A stretch of 64,000 nucleotides of DNA from Phenylobacterium koreense (lineage in GTDB: Bacteria; Pseudomonadota; Alphaproteobacteria; Caulobacterales; Caulobacteraceae). Below the pieces are notes generated by a model. The model was not told where the DNA came from. It ran no database searches and saw only the letters and a program-made list of their open reading frames with translations. Position 1 is the stretch's first letter. Each line of letters opens with the position of its first letter. Location: assembly GCF_040545335.1 (NCBI RefSeq), contig NZ_JBEPLU010000001.1:930001-994000 (forward strand), written 5' to 3'. The translations under genes and the position numbers were made by a program. Of the stretch, positions 16,287-24,687 are shown in pieces.

Positions 16287-17203
16287 CCGTTCGCCCCCAT
16301 CAGCACGAAGGGTTCGCTGGGGGTGAAGAAGAGGCCGAGCCCCATCCGCAGGCCCACCGCCAGCACAATCAGGGCCAGCAGGGCCCGCAGCTCCTCGGCC
16401 CGGAACCGCGAGGAGGCGCGCGCGCCGATCTGGGCGCCCAGCACCCCGCCGACCAGCAGGGTGGTCGCCAGGACGATGTCCACCGTCTGATTGCGCCCAG
16501 CCTGCAGGACGCTGGTCAGCGAGGTGGTGATGATGATCTGGAAGAGGCTGGTCCCCACCACGACGCCCGCCGGCATGCGCAGGATGTAGACCATGGCCGG
16601 TACCAGCACGAAGCCGCCGCCCACGCCCATGATCGCCGACAGGATGCCGACGAACACCCCCAGCAGGATCGGCGGGATCACGCTGATATAGAGCCGCGAC
16701 CGCGGGAACCGCATCTTGAAGGGCAGGCCGTAGAGCCAGGGCGGGCGCCGGTCGCGCCGCGCCTTGGGCGCTTCGCCGCGACGCCGCCGCAGGATCGTCG
16801 AGAGCGACTCGCTGAGCATCAGCGCGCCGATGATCCCGAGGAAGATCAGATAGGACAGCGAGACGACAAGGTCGGCCTGGCCCAGCAACCGCAGCCAGCG
16901 AAAGACCTCAACCCCGATGAGCGAGCCGATCGCCCCGCCGGCGGCGAGGACGCCGCCCATCCGGAAATCCACCGCCTTGCGCCGCGTGTAGGAGATGACG
17001 CTCGAGGTGGAGGAGGCGGCGACGTGGTTGGCTTCGCTGGCCACCGCCACCACCGGCGGGATGCCCAGGAACACCAGCACCGGCGTCATCAGGAAGCCGC
17101 CGCCGATCCCGAACAGCCCGGAGATGAAGCCGACCGCAGCCCCCAGCGCCACCAGGAGCGGCGCGTTTACCGAGACTTCTGCGATGGGCAGATAAAGGTC
17201 CAA
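16283..17203 (-). CDS. TSUP (TauE/SafE) family sulfite/organosulfur permease
   Basis: A 306-residue membrane protein with about eight hydrophobic helices in two similar halves, each carrying the TSUP glycine signature (GLFGIGGGFLMTPVL near residue 30 and SAIMGVGGGFVLVPAM near residue 190). A basic cytoplasmic loop (RRRRGEAPKARRDRR) splits the halves. TSUP proteins export sulfite, sulfoacetate or related anions or take up sulfur compounds, and the substrate cannot be assigned. It is the first gene of the run with TIGR02186 and DUF3429, overlapping the former by 4 bases. Confidence 0.88.
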   Translation of the reverse strand: MDLYLPIAEVSVNAPLLVALGAAVGFISGLFGIGGGFLMTPVLVFLGIPPVVAVASEANHVAASSTSSVISYTRRKAVDFRMGGVLAAGGAIGSLIGVEVFRWLRLLGQADLVVSLSYLIFLGIIGALMLSESLSTILRRRRGEAPKARRDRRPPWLYGLPFKMRFPRSRLYISVIPPILLGVFVGILSAIMGVGGGFVLVPAMVYILRMPAGVVVGTSLFQIIITTSLTSVLQAGRNQTVDIVLATTLLVGGVLGAQIGARASSRFRAEELRALLALIVLAVGLRMGLGLFFTPSEPFVLMGANG

Positions 17204-17226
17204 GCAAGCCCCTTAGCCGGCCAGGG

Positions 17227-19881
17227 CTACTGGGTGAAGACCTGCAGGCGCGAAAGAGTGGTCGGATCGAGCGCGCCGGTCGCCGTCAGGCCAGCTTCGC
17301 GCTGATATGCGGCGATCGCCATCTTCAGCGCCGGCGAAGAGACCCCGTCGGTGGGGCCCTGATAGTAGCGCAGCACCGACAGCGCCTGCTGGGCGCTGGA
17401 GATGTCGGCCGGCGAGGCGCCGCTCGGCGCGGCCAGGGCGGTGGTCGATGGGTTCGGCTCGGTCGGGCGGAAGGCGCGCGCCGCGCGTTCGGCGACGGTC
17501 CGGGCCTCAGGGCTCAGGGCCTGGCGCAGGCGGGCGGCGTTATCGAGCGCGCCCTTGTCCCGGCTGCGCGCGGCGATCAGGTACCACTTGTAGGCCTCGG
17601 CCGGGTTCAGGCTGACGCCCCGCCCCTGCTCGTAGAGGACGCCGAGGTTGAACTGGCTGTCCACGAGGCCGAGTTCGGCCGCCCGGCGGAACCACTGCGC
17701 GGCCGTCACCGCATTGGTCGGACCGCCTTGCCCCTCGGCCAGGGCGATCGCCAGATTGTGCATGGCGGCCCGGTTGCCGCCCTCGGCCGCCCGCTCCGTC
17801 CAGCGCCGCGCGGCGACCGGGTCCTTCTTCAGCCCGGCGGCCCCCTCGGAGTAGAGCTTGGCCATGTAGAATTGCGCCGGGGAATGCCCGAGATTGGCGG
17901 CCCGGCGCAGGCTGTCGACGCCGCCCGGCCGCCCCGCCTCGATGGCCTGCAGGCTTTGTGCATAGAGGTCCGCCAGGGCCGCGGCATCCTCTGGCGTCGC
18001 CGGCGTCTTGGCCGAACCAATGGGAGAGCCGGCCGCCGTCGTAGGCGCGAGCGCGACGGCGGCTCGGGCGACCGCCGGCGCGGTGTCGGCTTCCCCGGTC
18101 GTGATCTCGCCCGCCCGGTCGCGCTTGAGCACGTCCAGCGCGTCGGACACGCGGTCGGGCGTCGCCCCACGCGGCTCACCATCGACCACGAAATAGCTGG
18201 CCGCGCCGAGGCTCAGGCACGCCGCGCCCCCGGCCACCAGCAGGGCGGTGTGCAGCGAAGAGCCGCCGCCTCCGGCGCGCTTGCGCAGGCCGGGGAACAG
18301 CGGCTTGCCGTCCCGCTTGGGCAGTTTCTCGAGCTTTCCGCCCTTGTGGCCCTTCGCCTCGGCCGAGGCGGCCCGCGCCGCCGCCCGCGCCTGTTCGATC
18401 ACCTCCCGCGTGGAGAGCTGGCGCTGGGGCTGCGGGACCTCTTCGGCGGCGGCTTCTACGATCTCGGCGGCCGCGACCGTCGCTTGGGTCTCATCAGCAG
18501 GCTCGACCAGCAGCGGGTCGAAGTCGTCGGCCGCCTCGAAGTCGGCGGCCTCGAAGGCCTGAGCCTGGGCCGCTTCGGCGAACTCGTCGGCCTCGCCCGG
18601 TTCTTCGATGTCGTCTTCGTCGGCCCGCGTCGCCTCCGCCACCTCTTCGACGGGCAGGTCGCTGTCCTGAGGATCGGGGACGGCGAAGGCCTGCAGCGCC
18701 AACGGCGCTTCCTCGAGCTCTTCGCCCACGATCTCGTCGAGCGGCGCGTCCGCCGTTTCCTGCATCAGGCGTGGCGCGTCGCCGGCCTCGGCGGGCTGCT
18801 CGTCCATGCGCTCGCGCGAGCGCGCCAGACCGCGATCGACCTTCTCCCGCGCCTCTTCCAATAAGCGGGCGGTGCGTTCCTCGCTCTGGAGGACGCGTTC
18901 GGACAGCAGCGAGACCTGTTCCCCGACCTCGTCGATCGCCGCGGCTGCGCGACGGTCCGAGCTGCCGATGCGCTCGGTCAGGCGATCGGTGATGCGGCTG
19001 ATCTCGGCGCCCAGCCGCTCCAGGGCCTCGGCGTGGGCGCTCTCGGAACGACCGAAGCGGCCTTCCATCGCCTCGGCGATCCGGGCGACCTCGCCGCCGA
19101 CCTGCTCGATGGCGTCGGCGCTGCGGCGCTCGGCGGCCTCGACCTGTCGATTGAGGTTGTCGGCGACGGTCATGACCTCGCGGCCGACCCGCTCCACGGC
19201 GTCTTCGGTGACCTGTTCGGCCCGGCGGACCGCTTCGGAAATCTCACCGCGGAGATCCTCGACCCGTTGGGACAGCGCCGCCGACAGGCTCTCGATCCGT
19301 CGTTCCACGTCCGGCGTGCTGCCGACCTCGGCCGCGCCCACGCGGCTGTCCAGATCGGCGAAGGCCTGGCCGAGATTGACCAGGGCCTCGGAGGTGCGGC
19401 TTTCGGCGTCGGCCAGCCGCGCTTCGACGCGCTCTGCGATCTCGTCCAGCAGACCCGCGCGATCCGGCGCGCCGCCGCCCAGTTGCTCGATGCGGGCTTC
19501 CATGGCCCGCAGGCTTTCGCGCGTTCGTCCCTCGCCTTCGCTCAGGTGGCTGGCGACGCGGTTCAGCGCGGCTTCGAGGGAGCGCAAGGCTTCCGGCGAC
19601 TTCCCCCCGGCCTCGACGCGCCCCAGGCGCTCGGCCAATCGGCTGTTCTCTGCGCGCGCCTGCTCGACCGCGCCTTCGACCCGGGCCACCGCCTGGGTGA
19701 TCTCGTCGGCGTTCCGCCCGGACCCGCTGTCATTCTGTGAGTCGCCGGGATCATCCCCTTCGAGGATCATCCGGTTGAGCCATTCGCCCAGGGTCATGCC
19801 GGACCGGCGGGCCAGGTCCTTCGCGACCTCCCTCGCCTTCGGATCAATGCCCTTGACGCTCCAGGGCGCACCCGAGGTCAT
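17227..19881 (-). CDS. podJ: Polar organelle development protein PodJ
   Basis: An 884-residue protein with the full PodJ layout. It starts with a conserved segment (WSVKGIDPKAREVAKDLARR, then SGMTLGEWLN). A coiled coil runs from ~50 to ~350 with repeated Glu/Arg/Ala heptads. An acidic region (~360-500), a basic stretch and one membrane helix near 547-567 follow. The periplasmic part has Sel1/TPR repeats (~632-785) and a C-terminal peptidoglycan-binding-1 domain (~820-884). In Caulobacter, PodJ scaffolds the new pole, recruiting PleC and pilus and holdfast factors. The upstream region carries cell-cycle-like sites, listed separately. Confidence 0.88.
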   Translation of the reverse strand: MTSGAPWSVKGIDPKAREVAKDLARRSGMTLGEWLNRMILEGDDPGDSQNDSGSGRNADEITQAVARVEGAVEQARAENSRLAERLGRVEAGGKSPEALRSLEAALNRVASHLSEGEGRTRESLRAMEARIEQLGGGAPDRAGLLDEIAERVEARLADAESRTSEALVNLGQAFADLDSRVGAAEVGSTPDVERRIESLSAALSQRVEDLRGEISEAVRRAEQVTEDAVERVGREVMTVADNLNRQVEAAERRSADAIEQVGGEVARIAEAMEGRFGRSESAHAEALERLGAEISRITDRLTERIGSSDRRAAAAIDEVGEQVSLLSERVLQSEERTARLLEEAREKVDRGLARSRERMDEQPAEAGDAPRLMQETADAPLDEIVGEELEEAPLALQAFAVPDPQDSDLPVEEVAEATRADEDDIEEPGEADEFAEAAQAQAFEAADFEAADDFDPLLVEPADETQATVAAAEIVEAAAEEVPQPQRQLSTREVIEQARAAARAASAEAKGHKGGKLEKLPKRDGKPLFPGLRKRAGGGGSSLHTALLVAGGAACLSLGAASYFVVDGEPRGATPDRVSDALDVLKRDRAGEITTGEADTAPAVARAAVALAPTTAAGSPIGSAKTPATPEDAAALADLYAQSLQAIEAGRPGGVDSLRRAANLGHSPAQFYMAKLYSEGAAGLKKDPVAARRWTERAAEGGNRAAMHNLAIALAEGQGGPTNAVTAAQWFRRAAELGLVDSQFNLGVLYEQGRGVSLNPAEAYKWYLIAARSRDKGALDNAARLRQALSPEARTVAERAARAFRPTEPNPSTTALAAPSGASPADISSAQQALSVLRYYQGPTDGVSSPALKMAIAAYQREAGLTATGALDPTTLSRLQVFTQ

Positions 19882-19884
19882 GTC

Positions 19885-19987
19885 GAATCGCTCTCCCAGC
19901 CCATGGAGGACGCTATCACCGATCAGTGGTGTGTAAACGAGCTGTTAACACCAGATATAGCGTCCAGCGTGCGAAACCTGTGGATGG
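19885..19987 (-). promoter_or_regulatory. podJ control region: GANTC, CtrA-like and DnaA-like sites
   Basis: Just upstream of podJ, GAATC at 19885-19889 is a CcrM (GANTC) methylation site. On the coding strand TTAA-N7-TTTA (19934-19948) differs by one base from the CtrA consensus TTAA-N7-TTAA, and CCATCCACA (19979-19987) matches 7 of 9 positions of TTATCCACA. In Caulobacter, podJ is cell-cycle controlled and a reported DnaA target, so this set is plausible. Binding is inferred, not shown. Confidence 0.5.
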
Positions 19988-20078
19988 TTAAGCTTGTTCG
20001 CCGATGGAAGTCCCGGCGACCGACGGCCGCAGCTTCGCCGCTTTGCCATCGCCCGCGCTCTGATGTAGGCGCTCGCCC

Positions 20079-20282
20079 ATGCCGCTGAACGTCACCATCG
20101 CCGCGAGCCTCGGCCTCCTCGCCCTCGCGGCCTTCGCAGGCTGGCGCGGCTCGAAGCCGTCCGACCCCTTGAAGGGCCCGCGGCTCATTCCATGGCGGTT
20201 CATCATGGTGACGGCCAGCGCCCTGGCGCTGTTCTTCGTCGTCCACCTGGTGAACCTGCTCGGGGTCACCACCGGCCGCTAG
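20079..20282 (+). CDS. Small two-helix inner-membrane protein
   Basis: A 67-residue protein with two membrane helices (about residues 5-20 and 41-62) joined by a basic, Pro-rich loop containing WRGSKPSDPLKGPRLIPWRF. The loop and the following IMVTASALAL look conserved in small alphaproteobacterial proteins I recall, but no function is known. It is divergent from podJ and convergent with the MprF-like gene, whose stop codon overlaps its own by a few bases. Its length and composition argue against a shadow frame, since the opposite strand is not coding here. Confidence 0.65.
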   Translation: MPLNVTIAASLGLLALAAFAGWRGSKPSDPLKGPRLIPWRFIMVTASALALFFVVHLVNLLGVTTGR

Positions 20283-21943
20283 GCGGCCGCGGCCGGCTCC
20301 TCGGACTTCTTCGGCCGCTTGGCCAGGCCCGCGACGCCGCCGGAGGTCAGCAGACCCATGTCCGCCAGCAGCAGGGGTATCGACCACTTGTTCGGCGCAG
20401 CGATGTAGCGCGGCCGCCAAACCGGGTCGTACTTGCCCTTGTAGGCCCGCACGCCCTGGAAATTGTAGATCTCCTCGCCGCGCTCGAAGATCAGAGCGCC
20501 GACCCGCGAGAGCACCGGCGCCAGGGGCCGGCCTTCCAGCCCCGACAGCGGCGCCATGCCGAACTCGATCGCGGCGTAGCCCTCGCGCCGGCCCCATTCA
20601 ATCAGCTCGACGAACAGGAAGTCCATGATGCGCCGCGGCCCCTCGTCGACATAGCGCATGAGGTCCATCGAGAAGGCGCTCTTGTTGGCCGTGGTCCAGA
20701 GCGTCGCAAAGGCGATGATCTTGCCCTCGAAGCGGACGACGCCCACCGGGAACTCGGCGACATAGGCCGGATAGAAGCCGCCCATCGAGAAACTCTTGTC
20801 GGCGCCGGCGTGGTGCACCAGCCAGGCGTCGGAGATCGCCTGCAGCTCGGGCAGGATGGCCTGGACGCCTTCGGGCGGGACGACTTCGAAGAGCGCGCCC
20901 GCCTCGCCCGCTTGCCGCCAGGCCCGGCGCAGGTTGCCGCGCTTGGTCCCCTCGATGGTGAAAGTCTCCAGCGAGACCATCGCGCTTTCTCCCACCTTGG
21001 CGATCGCAAAGCCCAGCTCGACGACGTCGGGCAGGTGCTCGGGGTCCAGGCCATAGAAGCCTGGCCGGGCCGCGTGGGCGTCGGCCAGTTCGCGGAAGCG
21101 CCAGAGCAGGTCCATGCGCTCGTCCCGGCGGCCGACCGGCGCGCCCAGCGATATCCAGGACCGGCCGCGCACGCCGAACATCAGGAAGCTTTCGCCCGAG
21201 GATGAGAACAGAAAACGCTTGTCGCCCAGCAGGGCCAGGTTCGACCCGGGCTCGGAGTCTTCGGCCTTGGCGATGATCGCCCGCACGCGCTCCAGTTCCG
21301 GATCATCCTCGCCGACAACCTTGGGAGTCGCGGCCGATGCGAACAGTCGCCAGATCCCGAAGCCGAACAGCAGCACCGCCGCCCCGGCCCAACTACGGAT
21401 GGCGCGGGCGGCGTCGGCGTCGGCCATCACCGCCCAGAACGGCTTGTCGCCATAGTCTGCGTGCTGGAACGACCAGATGCCCAGCAGCCCCGCCCCCGCC
21501 ACCGCGGCGAAAGCCGAGAACAGCCAGCCGGGCGTCACTTCCATCCGCGCCAGCCGCGCCTTGCGCGGGAAGGCGCCGTGGAATGGGGCGAGCAGGGCCG
21601 CGAACCCCGCCAGCAGCACCGCTTCTTCCCAGGCGAAGGCCTTGAACAGCGCCAGCGGGCTGGCCACCAGCAGTGTCGCCATGGTCGCCCACCAGGCGCC
21701 GTCCAGCCGCGCCTTGAGGCCGAACGCCAGCAGCACCAGCACCAGGCCCAGGATGCTGGACAGGAAGTGGCTGACCTCGATCAGGAAGACCGGCGCGAAC
21801 TCGTAGAGCTGGAAGAAGCGATCGGGGATGGTCGGGGTGGCCCCCGAGGCCAGCAGCATGACGCCCGCGAGCAAGGCGAGGATCGCCGCCGTGACGGGCG
21901 CCGCAGCGAACGCCGCCGGCTTCAGTTCGCGCCAAAAGCTCAT
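20279..21943 (-). CDS. MprF-like phosphatidylglycerol aminoacyltransferase domain protein, short form
   Basis: A 554-residue protein. Residues 1 to ~220 contain about six membrane helices, and residues ~230-540 form the DUF2156/MprF C-terminal synthase domain (two GNAT-like folds; motifs FSMGGFYPAYVAEFP and AIEFGMAPLSGLEGRPLAP). MprF transfers Lys or Ala from charged tRNA to phosphatidylglycerol, altering membrane charge. Full-length MprF/LpiA has ~850 residues with a large flippase half, and that half is much reduced here. GGAGG precedes the chosen ATG at 21943, while an upstream ATG at 21994 has none. No AcvB/VirJ-type hydrolase lies nearby. Confidence 0.8.
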   Translation of the reverse strand: MSFWRELKPAAFAAAPVTAAILALLAGVMLLASGATPTIPDRFFQLYEFAPVFLIEVSHFLSSILGLVLVLLAFGLKARLDGAWWATMATLLVASPLALFKAFAWEEAVLLAGFAALLAPFHGAFPRKARLARMEVTPGWLFSAFAAVAGAGLLGIWSFQHADYGDKPFWAVMADADAARAIRSWAGAAVLLFGFGIWRLFASAATPKVVGEDDPELERVRAIIAKAEDSEPGSNLALLGDKRFLFSSSGESFLMFGVRGRSWISLGAPVGRRDERMDLLWRFRELADAHAARPGFYGLDPEHLPDVVELGFAIAKVGESAMVSLETFTIEGTKRGNLRRAWRQAGEAGALFEVVPPEGVQAILPELQAISDAWLVHHAGADKSFSMGGFYPAYVAEFPVGVVRFEGKIIAFATLWTTANKSAFSMDLMRYVDEGPRRIMDFLFVELIEWGRREGYAAIEFGMAPLSGLEGRPLAPVLSRVGALIFERGEEIYNFQGVRAYKGKYDPVWRPRYIAAPNKWSIPLLLADMGLLTSGGVAGLAKRPKKSEEPAAAA

Positions 21944-22017
21944 CCGCCCTCCGGGCCCCACGTCAACGGCGGCTATATAAACCGATTTGAGCAAGGGACA
22001 GCGCGCTGCAAAGCCTT

Positions 22018-22029
22018 AAACAAGCGTTT
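22018..22029. promoter_or_regulatory. Candidate fatty-acid-regulator palindrome before acyl-CoA dehydrogenase array
   Basis: AAAC-AAGC-GTTT, followed by C, lies 73 bases before the first acyl-CoA dehydrogenase start. It resembles the AAAC-N(2-4)-GTTT core described for PsrA/FadR-type TetR regulators of beta-oxidation. A second inverted repeat, CAAGCG (22021-22026) and CGCTTG (22035-22040), overlaps it. The short motif could arise by chance. Confidence 0.3.
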
Positions 22030-22101
22030 CGTTCCGCTTGCTCTTGGGGCGCCCGGCGCTAATGTGGCCGCGCAAAGCTATTCCGATCCCCGGAGGATTC
22101 C

Positions 22102-23325
22102 ATGGCCGACTTTGGCGGCGGCGAGCTCGACGCCTTCCGCAACGAGGTGAAGGCTTGGCTGGAGGCCAACTACCCGGCGGAATTGCGTGATCCGAACGCC
22201 AAGAGCGATCCGGAGGCGATGTGGGGCGGCCGGGCCTTCGCCGGCTCCAGCGACCCGCAGATCGTCTGGATGAAGCGGATGGCCGAAAAGGGCTGGACCG
22301 CCCCGACTTGGCCGGCGGCCTATGGCGGCGGCGGCCTGACGCCGGCGCAGGCCCGCGTGCTGGACCAGGAACTGGCGGCCGGCCGCTATCGCACCCCGCT
22401 CGCCTCGTTCGGCATCTGGATGCTCGGCCCGGTCCTGCTGGAATACGGCACGGAAGCGCAGAAGGCCGAACACCTGCCGAAGATCGTTCGCGGCGAAACC
22501 CGCTGGTGCCAGGGCTATTCCGAGCCGGGGGCCGGCTCCGACCTCGCGGGCCTGCAGACCAGGTGCGAGGACAAGGGCGATCACTGGCTGATCAACGGCC
22601 AGAAGATCTGGACCTCCTACGCCAACAAGGCCGACTGGTGTTTTTGCCTGGTGCGCACTGACACCAGCAAGAAGCACGAAGGCATCTCTTTCGTACTCAT
22701 CGACATGCGGACCCCGGGCGTCGAGACCCGGCCGATCCAGCTTATCTCCGGCGAAAGCCCCTTCTGCGAGACCTTCTTCACCGATGTGAAGATCCCCAAG
22801 GACGCCCTGGTCGGCAAGGTCAACGGCGGCTGGGAGATCGCCAAGCGCCTGCTGCAATACGAGCGCCAGAACATCTCCGGCGGCTTCGGCGGCGGCGGTG
22901 GCGCGGGCGGTGCGTCGGGCGACCTCGGCCAGCTCGCCAAGACCTATTTCGGCGTCGATGGGACCGGCGCGCTCGCAGATCCGGATCTGCGCACCCGGAT
23001 CACCAAGAACAAGATGGACTTCGACTGCTTCTACAAGACCATCGCGCGGATCGCGGCGGAGTCGAAGGCGTCGAACGGTCCCAGCGCGGCGACCTCCATC
23101 ATCAAGTACGCGGCCGCCACCTTTGCTCAGGAGCGATCCGAGCTCATGGTGGAGGCCATGGGCGCTCAGGGCCTCGGCTGGGAAGGCGAGGCCTTCAGCC
23201 CGCTGGAACTGGCCGCTACTCACGGCTGGCTGCGTTCCAAGGGCAACTCCATCGAGGGGGGCACCTCCGAGGTGAACCTCAACGTGGTGTCAAAAAGGGT
23301 GCTCGGCCTGCCCGACCCCAAGTAA
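22102..23325 (+). CDS. Acyl-CoA dehydrogenase, large-subunit type (paralogue 1)
   Basis: A 407-residue acyl-CoA dehydrogenase with N-terminal helical, middle beta (SEPGAGSDLAGLQT) and C-terminal helical domains. The usual MCAD base position (YEGT) reads EGGT, so that Glu is absent. A Glu in YER at residue 254 fits the alternative base position used by isovaleryl-CoA dehydrogenase and by catalytic subunits of alpha/beta dehydrogenases. It is first of four tandem paralogues, closest to the second (both end IEGGTSE, VSKRVLGLPDPK). CGGAGGA precedes the ATG. The substrate is unknown; the pimeloyl-CoA or steroid side-chain enzyme PimC is a related type. Confidence 0.88.
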   Translation: MADFGGGELDAFRNEVKAWLEANYPAELRDPNAKSDPEAMWGGRAFAGSSDPQIVWMKRMAEKGWTAPTWPAAYGGGGLTPAQARVLDQELAAGRYRTPLASFGIWMLGPVLLEYGTEAQKAEHLPKIVRGETRWCQGYSEPGAGSDLAGLQTRCEDKGDHWLINGQKIWTSYANKADWCFCLVRTDTSKKHEGISFVLIDMRTPGVETRPIQLISGESPFCETFFTDVKIPKDALVGKVNGGWEIAKRLLQYERQNISGGFGGGGGAGGASGDLGQLAKTYFGVDGTGALADPDLRTRITKNKMDFDCFYKTIARIAAESKASNGPSAATSIIKYAAATFAQERSELMVEAMGAQGLGWEGEAFSPLELAATHGWLRSKGNSIEGGTSEVNLNVVSKRVLGLPDPK

Positions 23326-23333
23326 GTGTGAAC

Positions 23334-23367
23334 GACGGCGCCCTGTTCTTCGGACGCCGTCCTTGTT
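23334..23367 (+). terminator. Weak terminator-like hairpin after paralogue 1
   Basis: GACGGCG and CGCCGTC (23334-23340, 23355-23361) form a 7-bp stem with a 14-base loop, followed by CTTGTTTT. It lies between the first and second dehydrogenase genes and could reduce read-through. Confidence 0.4.
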
Positions 23368-23400
23368 TTGATCGACCTGATTTCGAGAGGCGAGATTTCC

Positions 23401-24612
23401 ATGGCTGATTTCGGCGGCGACGACCTGCAGGCCTTCCGCACGGAGGCCGCGGCCTGGCTGGACGCGAACTTCCCCAAGGCGCTGGCCGCAGACCCGGCCG
23501 CCCAGACCGCCAAGGCGGGCGGCGGCGAGGAAAGCGCCGACGCGCTGGCCTGGCGCAAGGCCATGGGCGCCAAGGGCTGGGGCGTTCCGACCTGGCCGGC
23601 GGAATACGGCGGCGGCGGCCTGACCCGCCAGCAGGCCCGCGTCCTGCAGGAAGAAATGGCCAAGATCGGCGCCCGCAACCCGATCGGCGGCATGGGCGTG
23701 ATGATGTTCGGCCCGACCCTGATCGAATACGGCACCGAAGAGCTGAAGCGCCAGCACCTGCCGGGCATCATCAACGGCGACGTCCGCTGGTGCCAGGGCT
23801 ACTCGGAGCCGGGTTCCGGGTCCGACCTCGCCTCGCTGCAGACCCGCGCCGAGGACAAGGGCGACCATTATCTCGTCAACGGCCAGAAGATCTGGACCAG
23901 CGGCGCCAACCTGGCCGACTGGTGCTTCTGCCTGGTGCGCACCGACACCAGCAAGAAGCACGAAGGCATCTCCTTCCTGCTGATCGACATGCGGACCCCG
24001 GGGGTCGAGACCCGCCCGATCCGCCTGATCAACGGCTCCTCGCCCTTCTGCGAAACCTTCTTCACCGACGTGGTGGTCCCGAAGAACCAACTCTTCGGTC
24101 CGCTGAACGGCGGCTGGACGGTGGCCAAGCGCCTGCTGCAGTTCGAGCGCGACAACATCTCGACCGGCCTTGGCGGCGGCTCCATCGGCGCCCCGGTCCG
24201 CGCCCTGACCGTCAAGCAGGCCGCCAAGGACTATGTCGGCCTGGACGAAACCGGTCGCCTGGCCGACCGCGACCTGCGTCAGCGCATCACCGACCACCTG
24301 ATGGAGACCCAGTCGTTCCAGCTCACCGTCCGCCGGGCGGCTGACGAGGCCAAGGCCGGCAACGGCCCCTCGGCGGCGACTTCGATCATGAAGTATGCTG
24401 GCGCCAAGCTCGCTCAGGATCGCAACGAGCTGATCATCGAGGCGCTCGGCTCGGCCGGCGTGGGCTGGCAGGGCGAAGGCTTCGACGAACCGGAGCTGGC
24501 CGCCGTGCGCACCTGGCTCCGCTCGAAGGGCAACTCCATCGAGGGCGGCACCTCGGAGATCAACCTGAACGTGGTCTCCAAGCGGGTCCTCGGCCTGCCC
24601 GATCCGAAGTAA
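23401..24612 (+). CDS. Acyl-CoA dehydrogenase, large-subunit type (paralogue 2)
   Basis: A 403-residue protein highly similar to paralogue 1 throughout, from the MADFGGDDLQAFRTEA start to the IEGGTSE ... VSKRVLGLPDPK end. The candidate catalytic base is Glu249 (FER). The FAD and substrate loop SEPGSGSDLASLQT is intact. The ATG at 23401 is used because it aligns with the start of all four paralogues; an upstream in-frame ATG at 23368 would add 11 residues not shared. Its leader contains GACCTGATTT, also found before paralogue 4, suggesting that duplication included the leader. Confidence 0.88.
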   Translation: MADFGGDDLQAFRTEAAAWLDANFPKALAADPAAQTAKAGGGEESADALAWRKAMGAKGWGVPTWPAEYGGGGLTRQQARVLQEEMAKIGARNPIGGMGVMMFGPTLIEYGTEELKRQHLPGIINGDVRWCQGYSEPGSGSDLASLQTRAEDKGDHYLVNGQKIWTSGANLADWCFCLVRTDTSKKHEGISFLLIDMRTPGVETRPIRLINGSSPFCETFFTDVVVPKNQLFGPLNGGWTVAKRLLQFERDNISTGLGGGSIGAPVRALTVKQAAKDYVGLDETGRLADRDLRQRITDHLMETQSFQLTVRRAADEAKAGNGPSAATSIMKYAGAKLAQDRNELIIEALGSAGVGWQGEGFDEPELAAVRTWLRSKGNSIEGGTSEINLNVVSKRVLGLPDPK

Positions 24613-24687
24613 TTTCCACCCCCTGCCACTTCGCGGGGGCACATGCTATACTGAGGTTTAACATAATGAATTTTAGGGAGATTTTCC

